A stretch of 9,789 bases of DNA from Chloroflexota bacterium (GTDB taxonomy: Bacteria; Chloroflexota; Ktedonobacteria; Ktedonobacterales; Ktedonobacteraceae): contig JAJZEJ010000515.1 in NCBI GenBank assembly GCA_021828635.1, positions 1 to 9,789 of the forward strand, given 5' to 3'. Below, one piece after another: positions 1-5,950 of the stretch (its first letter is position 1; each line of letters opens with the position of its first letter). The notes beneath the pieces were generated by a model. It saw nothing but the letters and a program-made list of their open reading frames with translations, had not been told where the DNA came from and searched no databases. The translations under genes and the position numbers were made by a program.

Positions 1-245
1 ACCAAACTACCCGCAACACCAAGCACCACACACAAATCAGAAATGAAGACACGACATAGCCCACAACACAAGTGAGATTACAAGATACTGGTGATATTCA
101 CAGCAATCGTCGAATGATTCAGCGAACCACCCGCCAGCATCGTGACATGACCATCAATATATTCATAGCGTGCATTCTGACTGTTGCGATCTAGCTCAAG
201 ATATTCCTCAACGCTTATCGGAGGCTGATATGATAATGCTGCCAT
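1..245 (-). pseudogene. Uma2-family (DUF820) protein, N-terminal part, interrupted by an in-frame stop
   Basis: Read on the minus strand, an ATG at 245-243 preceded by a GGGAGAG Shine-Dalgarno opens a frame that encodes the typical Uma2 N-terminus: a SVEEYLELDRNS stretch (residues 11-22), then YEYIDG (27-32) and MLAGGSLNHSTIAVN (36-50). The frame stops at TAA (80-78) after 55 residues. The same frame beyond the stop continues without another stop to the window edge and still reads like Uma2 (SHL..GLCRVFISD, then VAGSL). I infer a nonsense mutation in a formerly longer gene (family usually about 180-200 aa), with the C-terminal part outside the window. Uma2 proteins are predicted restriction-endonuclease-fold proteins, often present in many copies in Chloroflexota and cyanobacteria. 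The family assignment is confident from the motif pattern; the pseudogene status depends on the sequence being error-free. Confidence 0.75.
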
Positions 246-297
246 CTTTTCTGCTCTCCCCTACTATTCAGCGCATGCACTGACACTGATTATCTGC

Positions 298-326
298 ATT
301 CTAATCTATAGTTATCGCAAAATCAA
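298..326 (-). promoter_or_regulatory. Putative sigma70-type promoter of the Uma2 remnant
   Basis: On the minus strand TTGATT (326-321) and TAGAAT (303-298) are separated by exactly 17 bp. The predicted transcription start is near 291, about 46 bp before the Uma2 ATG. The hexamers match the consensus at 4/6 and 5/6 positions. The call rests on pattern only. Confidence 0.45.
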
Positions 327-502
327 GCAGGCAGGGCAAGTGCAAGGCATCGTCCTACCTTCCTACGAGTCTGAGCTGTGCTATAGTTATGTTAACGTCC
401 GCAACTTTCTCAAGCGCACACACGTGAGCTATATGAAGGGCCATTCAGTATTTGGCTCCACATCCCATTGTATCGTATCAACAACTCACGAGGAAATGTA
501 TT
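327..502 (+). other. Upstream region of cydA, no gene seen
   Basis: I see no credible coding sequence between the Uma2 promoter and cydA. The region should carry the cyd promoter, but no -35/-10 pair is convincing. It does contain the second copy of a 10-bp direct repeat, CTATAGTTAT (first copy 306-315, second 381-390), whose TATAGT core could serve as a -10 element. It also has a dyad-like TTGTATCGTATCAA at 468-481 that resembles one perfect and one degraded half of an FNR-type site. A GAGGAA Shine-Dalgarno lies at 490-495. Confidence 0.4.
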
Positions 503-1879
503 ATGCTATCCAACCTGCTTGCGGCACGCGCACAGATGGGTACGTCGCTGATGTTCCATATCATCTTCTCTATCCTCGGTGTGGGTCTCCCGCTCATGCT
601 GTGTATCGCGGAGGGAATTGCGATCAGGAAGAAAGACCCGGTGTGGATGGTATTGGCACGACGTTGGTCTACCGCTGCCGCCATCGTCTTTGCGATTGGT
701 GCCGTCTCTGGCACAATTGTCGAGTTTGAGCTTGGCTTGCTCTGGCCCACGTACATCAAGTACACAGGTGCGATTGTCGGGCCATTGTTCGCCTTTGAAG
801 GCTTCGCGTTCTTCATCGAAGCCATTTTTTTCGGCATCTATCTGTATGGTTGGAATCGCTTATCGCCAGTACAACACTGGCTCTGCTCCTTCCCAATCTG
901 GATTGGTGGTGCCGCCTCAGCCTGGTTTATCACCACCACGAACGCCTGGATGAACACGCCAACGGGTTTTGAGATCAGCAACGGCAAGATCGTTGGCATC
1001 AACTCGGCTGCGGCTATCTTCAATCCCAGCATGCCGTATGAGACGGTGCATATGATTCTGGCCTGTTACGTGGCCTGCGGTTTCGGTGTCGCCGCCATTT
1101 ATGCAGTCTCAATGTTGCGCGGACACCTGGACGAATATCGTCGAAAGGGCATGATGCTCGGTCTGGCACTGGCCCTGATCGCCACTCCATTGCAGATCAT
1201 CAGTGGCGACTCCAGCGCCCGCGCATTAGAGACACAGCAGCCGATTAAGCTAGCAGCAATGGAGGGCGTCTTCAAAACCGCAAGCCACGTGCCACTGCAT
1301 ATCGGTGGCGTCCCTGACACACAAAACAATACTTACTACGTCACGATTGATATTCCCGATGGCCTGAGCCTGCTAGTCGGCGGTAATCCCAACACAGTTA
1401 TCAAAGGACTCAACGCTTTTCCCAAGCAGGACGAACCCAACGCTTTCGCTGTCGCCATGATTCATCTCTCTTTTGATGGCATGGTCGGTAGTGGCTTCTT
1501 CATTCTGCTCATTGCTATTCTGTTCTGGTTTCTCTACTTCAAGCGCAAACGAGTAGTACCGGAGGGTAAGCTGATGTTAGGAGCAATTACGCTCTCCGGC
1601 ATTTTGGGCTTTGTGGCCATCGAATTAGGCTGGATAGTGACAGAGGAGGGCCGTCAACCCTGGGTCATCTACAATGTGCTATTAACTAGCAAAGCGGTGA
1701 CAACAGCGTCTTTCCTCAATATCAGCTTTTTCATCTTCTCGCTCATTTACATAATTCTCGCCATTACGATGATCACACTGCTTCTCCGGCAGGGCCGTCG
1801 CCCGTTGCCACCGATGGTTTGGGAGAAGGTCGCCAGTGGGCCACGCAGCGAAAGTCACGGTGAAGAGGCTGACGTTTAG
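503..1879 (+). CDS. cydA: Cytochrome bd quinol oxidase subunit I (short Q-loop type)
   Basis: This membrane subunit binds all three hemes and oxidises quinol while reducing O2 to water. I chose the ATG at 503 (458 aa) because GAGGAA lies 7 bp upstream and it places the heme b595 ligand at His19, the same position as in E. coli CydA. Other hallmarks are His183 (b558 ligand), Met327 (second b558 ligand), Glu99 and Glu106 (proton path and heme d site), Lys249 and Glu254 in a KLAAME motif (quinol site), and GRQPW at 383-387. Only about 78 residues separate Lys249 from Met327, against about 141 in E. coli, so the Q-loop is short. The residue before GM in SFDGMVG is Asp325, where E. coli has Arg391. 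It forms an operon with cydB, 14 bp downstream. The identification is secure. The electron donor is probably menaquinol if the host is as inferred. Confidence 0.96.
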   Translation: MLSNLLAARAQMGTSLMFHIIFSILGVGLPLMLCIAEGIAIRKKDPVWMVLARRWSTAAAIVFAIGAVSGTIVEFELGLLWPTYIKYTGAIVGPLFAFEGFAFFIEAIFFGIYLYGWNRLSPVQHWLCSFPIWIGGAASAWFITTTNAWMNTPTGFEISNGKIVGINSAAAIFNPSMPYETVHMILACYVACGFGVAAIYAVSMLRGHLDEYRRKGMMLGLALALIATPLQIISGDSSARALETQQPIKLAAMEGVFKTASHVPLHIGGVPDTQNNTYYVTIDIPDGLSLLVGGNPNTVIKGLNAFPKQDEPNAFAVAMIHLSFDGMVGSGFFILLIAILFWFLYFKRKRVVPEGKLMLGAITLSGILGFVAIELGWIVTEEGRQPWVIYNVLLTSKAVTTASFLNISFFIFSLIYIILAITMITLLLRQGRRPLPPMVWEKVASGPRSESHGEEADV

Positions 1880-1893
1880 AGGAGAGTACAATT

Positions 1894-2958
1894 ATGACAT
1901 TACCATATATATTACTCAGCATTCTCTGGCTGGCACTGATTGCTTATGCCTCCTTCGGCGGGGCCGATTTCGGGGCAGGGCTACTGGAACTGTTTGCACG
2001 GGGCAAGGCGGAAGAACGGCAGCGCGATCTGATTAGTAGTTCCATTGGCCCGGTCTGGGAAACCAATCATGTCTGGCTGGTCTTCCTGGTTGTGGGTCTG
2101 TTTTCAGCCTTTCCAAACGCATTCGCGGTGCTGTGCATCGTGCTTTTCTATCCGCTCGTGCTAGCACTTATTGGCGTTGTACTGCGTGGCTCCAGTTTCA
2201 TCTTCCGCACACATGGTCTGCGCTCAAAGCATCCCGCGCTAGCCATCTGGAACCGCGTCTTTGCCGTCTCCAGCTTTATGACACCTTTTTTTCTAGGCAT
2301 CTCAGCGGCGGCGGTTGCCAGTGGACAAATTCACACACATAACCTTCAGGCCAATCCTGGTTCATACCTGTTCACGCCTTTCGCTCTCACTATTGGCCTA
2401 CTAGCAGTTGCATTGTGCGCAACGTTGGCTTCCATTTTCCTGACGGTAGAAGCCACAAATCGCAAAGAAGACGATCTCGTCATCGCCTTTCGTTTGCGTG
2501 CGCTGATTGCGGGCGGCATCACAGCCTTGCTGGGTCTGTTTGGCCTGCTACTCGCTCCGGCATACGCGCCGATTCTCTGGCAAGGGATGCTCAACCACGC
2601 GATTGCGCTGGTGATTGCCACTATGTTGATTGGTCTGGCAACATCGGTCACACTTTACCTGGGCTATTATCGCATCGCTCGCACCTTGATCGTTGCTGAA
2701 ACGGCCTTCATGCTTGGTACGTGGGGTGTGTCACAAATACCTTATATCATCCCGCCAAACGTCACAGTTGCTGGTGCTGCTGACTCTACTAGTACGCTAC
2801 TCTTACTCTTAATCGGCGTCATTATCGGGATGGTTTTACTCATTCCGTCCTTGTTCCTGCTGTTCTATATTTTCAAATATCAGAACACAATGGGGCTGTT
2901 GCAACAAGGGGATGTGCCACGTGCAGATAAGGGTGAAGGAATGCCAGTGCTGAAGTAA
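1894..2958 (+). CDS. cydB: Cytochrome bd quinol oxidase subunit II
   Basis: This is the second core subunit of the bd oxidase. It carries no heme itself but pairs with CydA in the membrane to form the active heterodimer. The 354-aa length fits the family. Seen in the sequence are an N-terminal helix followed by GGADFGAG (residues 22-29), the family signature GPVWETNHVWL (52-62), an LRGSSFIFR segment (97-105), and about eight hydrophobic helices with a short charged C-terminal tail. A GAGGAGAG Shine-Dalgarno starts at the cydA stop codon and places the ATG at 1894, so translation is probably coupled to cydA. No cydD or cydC maturation-transporter gene occurs in the window. The assignment is secure from the signature and the position after cydA. 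Confidence 0.95.
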   Translation: MTLPYILLSILWLALIAYASFGGADFGAGLLELFARGKAEERQRDLISSSIGPVWETNHVWLVFLVVGLFSAFPNAFAVLCIVLFYPLVLALIGVVLRGSSFIFRTHGLRSKHPALAIWNRVFAVSSFMTPFFLGISAAAVASGQIHTHNLQANPGSYLFTPFALTIGLLAVALCATLASIFLTVEATNRKEDDLVIAFRLRALIAGGITALLGLFGLLLAPAYAPILWQGMLNHAIALVIATMLIGLATSVTLYLGYYRIARTLIVAETAFMLGTWGVSQIPYIIPPNVTVAGAADSTSTLLLLLIGVIIGMVLLIPSLFLLFYIFKYQNTMGLLQQGDVPRADKGEGMPVLK

Positions 2959-2965
2959 ACCGGAT

Positions 2966-2991
2966 AAAGGAAACGGATGGCAGAACATTGA
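2966..2991 (+). promoter_or_regulatory. Shine-Dalgarno plus four-codon minigene in frame with the DUF202 gene
   Basis: AAAGGA (2966-2971) is correctly spaced (5 bp) from an ATG at 2977, but that frame reads Met-Ala-Glu-His and then TGA (2989-2991). Three bases later, in the same frame, lies the ATG of the DUF202 protein, which has no good ribosome-binding site of its own. Either ribosomes reinitiate after the minigene, or the original start codon has been separated from its gene by a stop mutation or a sequencing error. Confidence 0.5.
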
Positions 2992-2994
2992 TTC

Positions 2995-3426
2995 ATGCAA
3001 GATAACAACATAGAACAGACAGATCAACAACAAAAGACAAGCGACCAGAAGCAAGTGGGTAGTAGCAACAGTAGCAAGCATGTCTCTGACCATCTTGCTA
3101 ACGAACGCACCTTTCTGGCCTGGCTTCGTACCGCTATCGCCACCATTGCCTTCGGCTTTGTCGTAGCCCGTTTCGGTATTTTGCTGCGTGAATTACAAGT
3201 AAAGCATCAAAATACCGTCTCGGTACATTACTCTTCAGAATTTGGCGTAGCATTGACGATCCTCGGTGTGGTGATCATGATCGCCGCACTGCTCAGTTTT
3301 CTGCGTAATCGGCATCTCATCGATAGTGAAACATTCCATCCTTCGGTCGGTTTCGCCATTACACTAACGGTGTTGGCAGGTCTGGTCGGGTTACTGCTGG
3401 CTATCTATCTCTTTCTGACAGCTTAA
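2995..3426 (+). CDS. DUF202 (YidH-like) three-helix membrane protein
   Basis: This 143-aa protein has a polar, Gln-rich N-terminus (residues 1-30), then the DUF202 signature DHLANERTFLAWLRTA (32-47), which runs into a first membrane helix (about 46-64). Further helices follow at about 84-104 and 119-141. DUF202 members have no well-established biochemical role. The gene begins 36 bp after cydB on the same strand with no terminator between, and a hairpin follows its stop, so it is very likely the third gene of the cyd operon. Its function there is unknown; an accessory, assembly or stability role for the oxidase is inference. The start at 2995 lacks a proper Shine-Dalgarno, and an upstream in-frame ATG (2977) is cut off by TGA. 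The conserved domain is unaffected by this choice. Confidence 0.88.
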   Translation: MQDNNIEQTDQQQKTSDQKQVGSSNSSKHVSDHLANERTFLAWLRTAIATIAFGFVVARFGILLRELQVKHQNTVSVHYSSEFGVALTILGVVIMIAALLSFLRNRHLIDSETFHPSVGFAITLTVLAGLVGLLLAIYLFLTA

Positions 3427-3437
3427 ACAAGAAAAGC

Positions 3438-3471
3438 CCGCTTATATTGCAAGCAGTGCAACTATAAGCGG
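3438..3471. terminator. Hairpin terminator between convergent genes
   Basis: CCGCTTATA (3438-3446) pairs perfectly with TATAAGCGG (3463-3471). Above it TTGC (3447-3450) pairs with GCAA (3458-3461), leaving a single bulged C and a 7-base loop. Read on the minus strand, the stem is followed by a T-rich run (TTTTCTTGTTT), so it looks like an intrinsic terminator for the 77-aa protein gene. On the plus strand there is no T-run, so it would be a weaker stop for the cyd transcript. Confidence 0.7.
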
Positions 3472-3497
3472 ACTCCCTGGTCTATCCTGCCAATTGC

Positions 3498-3731
3498 TTA
3501 GCGTGATGGCCTGAGCAACTTATGATAGAGACCAAAGAGCAAGAAAGTTGGAGGCCACTGACCCACAAAGATGCTCCAATCGCGCTTATTGAGAGCGAAT
3601 AAGGCTGCAGAAGCAAGAATAGAACTGAGAGCCGCCCAGTACCAAACCTCGCCGGGAACTTGATCGGTGACGCGGAAGTACTGCTGCTGTGCGCTCTTAG
3701 CTGTTGCGGCAGTGTCGATTGTCTTTGCCAT
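3498..3731 (-). CDS. Small two-helix membrane protein, uncharacterised
   Basis: This 77-aa product starts at an ATG (3731-3729). A purine-rich AAAGGA lies about 12 bp upstream, a rather long spacing. The first 28 residues are polar (MAKTIDT...). Then comes VPGEVWYWAAL (25-35) leading into a first hydrophobic helix (about 31-47), a basic turn NKRDW (48-52), and a second helix (about 54-69) ending in a positively charged tail KLLRPSR. The C-terminal block VGQWPPTFLLFGLYHKLL looks like a conserved motif, and I recall similar small proteins in other bacteria, but I know no function. It is convergent with the cyd operon and has a terminator directly downstream, so it is probably monocistronic. A longer overlapping minus-strand frame (3482-3811) is a shadow. 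The reasons to believe it is coding are the coherent membrane topology, the motif and the terminator. Confidence 0.75.
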   Translation of the reverse strand: MAKTIDTAATAKSAQQQYFRVTDQVPGEVWYWAALSSILASAALFALNKRDWSIFVGQWPPTFLLFGLYHKLLRPSR

Positions 3732-4092
3732 ATTGTCGCTATTTCCTTTCTATCCTTGTCTAACAAGAATATTTCTGTAATATAGATCACGTGGAGGGTA
3801 CAAAAGTACAATGCAAACGCAGGTAATTGACAATATTGGAGACCGAGAGAAAATGTCCCTCCTACCTTTCCTCTACTTTAGTGTCTTCAATACTATTTAC
3901 GTCTAGCATGTACACGCAGTACAGTATGGTGTGGTTTCATTCTGTAACCTGTACGCTAGCTTATAACGAACACCAGCAGACTCTGCCTTTTGACTTTTCG
4001 CGGCAAACATCTTACTATTTTAAGTAGAATGTTCACGCGCTCAGGCAGAAGCGTTGCGGCGCATCCTAATAGATCACGAACGAGATTTTATA
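3732..4092. other. Non-coding region between divergent transcripts
   Basis: About 360 bp separate the minus-strand 77-aa gene from the plus-strand prenyltransferase. The region contains a good plus-strand promoter near its right end (listed separately) and a short perfect palindrome GTAC-AAAA-GTAC (3799-3810), which could be a regulator site in front of the small-protein gene. A 31-codon frame starting at 3811 is not convincing as a gene. The left half must hold the promoter of the 77-aa gene, but I could not fix its hexamers. Confidence 0.4.
3990..4018 (+). promoter_or_regulatory. Sigma70-type promoter for the prenyltransferase-methyltransferase pair
   Basis: TTGACT (3990-3995) and TACTAT (4013-4018) are separated by 17 bp, matching the consensus at 5/6 and 4/6 positions. 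Transcription would begin near 4025, giving a leader of about 68 bases to the ATG at 4093. Confidence 0.6.
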
Positions 4093-5031
4093 ATGAATAA
4101 GACACATACTATGCCTTCTTTTTCCAGTACAGGGCTACCATCATGGCGCATCTGGCTAAAAACAGGCCGCCCTTTCTCGCTAACGGCAGCAGTGACGCCT
4201 ATCCTGGTCGGCAGTTCGCTAGCAGCCTACGAAGGTACATTCCATTGGGGTCTGTTCCTGATAACGCTTTGCGCGAGCCTGTTGCTTCAGATCGGCACCA
4301 ACTACTTCAATGAATACTTTGACTATCGCTATGGCCTGGATCACGCCGGTTCACTCGGCTCAATGACCGTCATTTTCCGTAAAGAAATGAGCGCCGGACA
4401 GGTGCTGGGCGGGGGTATCGTCTGCTTCACCCTGGCCGCCCTACTTGGTATAGCACTGATTATCCTGGTTGGACCCGCCATTATCCTCTTTGGTTTGGCC
4501 GCGCTAGCTATTGGCTACTTCTATAGCGCCAGGCCATTCAAGTTCGCCAGTCGAGGTTTGGGCGATGTAATGGTCTATATCGCAATGGGTTTCCTGATGA
4601 CCTGGGGCGCATACTACGTGCAGATTCATAGCTGGTCCTGGTCAGCCTTCGCCGCTAGCGTTCCCGTTGGCTTCATTGTAGTAGCCATTCTCAATATGAA
4701 TAATGTGCGCGATTATGAGGACGATCTGGCTGTCAATAAACGCACGCTACCGGTACGCTTTGGGCAACGCTTCGGCCAGTGGTTTCATGCTTTCCTACTG
4801 ATAGGTAGCTATGTGGCTGTCACCATCTTTGCTCTAACGGGTCTGCTCCCGCTCTTGAGTCTTGTGGTCTGGCTCACCTTCCCACTGGCCTTTAGCAATG
4901 TGCGCGATGTGCTGACCGCAACCAGCCGTACAGCGTTCATCATCGGTATCAAGCGCACCTCGATATTACATCTGCAATTTGGTGTGGTCTTCTCGCTAGG
5001 TATATTGCTATCCATCTTTTTCAAGCATTAA
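4093..5031 (+). CDS. UbiA-family prenyltransferase, MenA-like (1,4-dihydroxy-2-naphthoate polyprenyltransferase)
   Basis: This integral membrane enzyme of 312 aa probably attaches the polyprenyl chain to 1,4-dihydroxy-2-naphthoate in menaquinone synthesis. Two metal/diphosphate-binding motifs are visible: NYFNEYFDYRYGLD (residues 70-83) and NMNNVRDYEDD (201-211). The second is followed by NKRTLPVRFG, the extension typical of MenA rather than of UbiA or heme-O synthase. Eight to nine hydrophobic segments fill the rest. I prefer the ATG at 4093. A TTG at 4054 would add 13 residues with no family support, and an ATG at 4111 is a further option. The Shine-Dalgarno for 4093 is weak. The next gene follows after 13 bp, so the two are co-transcribed. 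The substrate is inferred: MenA is the best fit, but other UbiA paralogues prenylating aromatic compounds cannot be excluded. Confidence 0.82.
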   Translation: MNKTHTMPSFSSTGLPSWRIWLKTGRPFSLTAAVTPILVGSSLAAYEGTFHWGLFLITLCASLLLQIGTNYFNEYFDYRYGLDHAGSLGSMTVIFRKEMSAGQVLGGGIVCFTLAALLGIALIILVGPAIILFGLAALAIGYFYSARPFKFASRGLGDVMVYIAMGFLMTWGAYYVQIHSWSWSAFAASVPVGFIVVAILNMNNVRDYEDDLAVNKRTLPVRFGQRFGQWFHAFLLIGSYVAVTIFALTGLLPLLSLVVWLTFPLAFSNVRDVLTATSRTAFIIGIKRTSILHLQFGVVFSLGILLSIFFKH

Positions 5032-5044
5032 AGGACATAATTTG

Positions 5045-5809
5045 ATGATATCAGATAGAAATGCATTTCTGGCATACCTTTTGAAAGAATACAATCAACC
5101 TTTCTCTGGCTGGGATTTTAGCTATCTCAACGGCAGAATGGTGTCAATTCATCCGCCCGATATGTGGGATTATCAGAACTATGTTCGTGCAGCAATGCTC
5201 CATGCTGATACCTTACTCGACATTGATACAGGCGGCGGCGAAGTTCTGGCCTCGCTACAACCGCTACCAGCACACACGTATGCGACCGAAAGCTATCCGC
5301 CAAACATCTCTGTAGCCCGCCAACGACTCGAACCACTGGGCGTCAGTGTCTATTCTGTAGATGATAAAGGTCATATGCCCTTCACGGATAACCAGTTTGA
5401 TCTCATTATCAACCGTCACGGAAACTATGTGCCACGGGAATTATGGCGCATCCTCAAACCTGGACAGCAATTTATCACACAACAAATTGGGGGCGAAACC
5501 AACAAAGAGTTTCATACACTCCTGGATGCGCCACCCTATACCTATGCCGATTGGACGCTCAAACACGCCGTCAACGAATTGGAGCAGGCAGGTTTCCAGA
5601 TTCTGGAGCAGCGAGAAGCTTTTCCTCTCACGTACTACTACGATGTTGGCGCGATTGTCTACTATCTCAAAGCCATCTCCTGGCAAATTCCTGATTTTTC
5701 GGTAGAGAAATATCTCGATAAGCTGTTTGAAATGCAACAGATGATTGAAGAGAAAGGCGCTATAGACACTCATCTCCATCAGTTTTTCATCATAGCGCAA
5801 AAAGCGTAA
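5045..5809 (+). CDS. Class I SAM-dependent methyltransferase
   Basis: This 254-aa protein has a Rossmann-type methyltransferase core. Motif I is LLDIDTGGGE (residues 57-66), a variant of the DxGTGGGE loop, with Asp in place of the usual Gly or Met-Gly. An acidic residue ending strand 2 is Glu82 (ATESYPP), and a strand-4 motif FDLIINRHG follows at 118-126. The N-terminal region carries a FSGWDFSYLNGRM block (20-32), which I associate with a common but uncharacterised family of bacterial methyltransferases. The ATG at 5045 is about 9 bp after AAGGA, and a TTG one codon earlier is also possible. It lies 13 bp after the MenA-like gene in one operon. A quinone-related methylation would fit this position, but the protein lacks the typical UbiE/MenG signatures, so the substrate is unknown. 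Confidence 0.85.
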   Translation: MISDRNAFLAYLLKEYNQPFSGWDFSYLNGRMVSIHPPDMWDYQNYVRAAMLHADTLLDIDTGGGEVLASLQPLPAHTYATESYPPNISVARQRLEPLGVSVYSVDDKGHMPFTDNQFDLIINRHGNYVPRELWRILKPGQQFITQQIGGETNKEFHTLLDAPPYTYADWTLKHAVNELEQAGFQILEQREAFPLTYYYDVGAIVYYLKAISWQIPDFSVEKYLDKLFEMQQMIEEKGAIDTHLHQFFIIAQKA

Positions 5810-5829
5810 AGTATATTACACAGCGAGAA

Positions 5830-5920
5830 CAGGGTGAACCGCAAGGGAGCGCCCCCACAATGAAAAACAGGCGTATATGGTATCATCTCATTGTAGGGGC
5901 GCTCCCTTGCGGTTGCCCTG
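5830..5920. repeat. Long imperfect palindrome (REP/MITE-like, possible bidirectional terminator)
   Basis: The left arm 5830-5863 and the right arm 5888-5920 are reverse complements over about 33 bp, with one single-base indel and two mismatches, around a 24-bp loop. The G+C-rich core is accgcaagggagcgcccc. It lies 20 bp after the methyltransferase stop and 30 bp before the end of the convergent aldolase gene, so a transcript from either side would fold it into a strong hairpin. No T-run follows either arm. The near-identity of the arms, against the ordinary sequence around them, points to a dispersed mobile-type repeat; I recall similar palindromes in Chloroflexota genomes but cannot verify copy number here. 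Confidence 0.8.
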
Positions 5921-5950
5921 CTTCCCCGAATAATTCACAGACTCTTTTTG

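Noticed and set aside
452..502. Upstream extension of cydA by 17 codons
   Set aside because: The ATG at 503 has a good Shine-Dalgarno and places His19 at the conserved position; the extension is polar and not family-like.
340..729. Plus-strand frame of 129 codons upstream of and overlapping cydA
   Set aside because: It overlaps over 200 bp of the certain cydA gene in another frame, has no ribosome site, and reads as low-complexity without any motif.
2989..2991. TGA read as tryptophan or selenocysteine to join the minigene to the DUF202 gene
   Set aside because: All other genes use TGA or other stops normally, no selenocysteine element is seen, and nothing is conserved before residue 30 of DUF202.
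3482..3811. Longer minus-strand frame overlapping the 77-aa gene
   Set aside because: Its composition is Ser/Leu-rich without family features, while the 77-aa frame has coherent membrane topology and a better start.
3811..3906. 31-codon frame starting at ATG 3811
   Set aside because: The nearest GGAGGG is about 12 bp away, no known motif is present, and it sits in an otherwise non-coding divergent region. A small protein cannot be fully excluded.
5830..5920. Palindrome as a tRNA or other structured RNA gene
   Set aside because: It is a simple long hairpin with no cloverleaf features.
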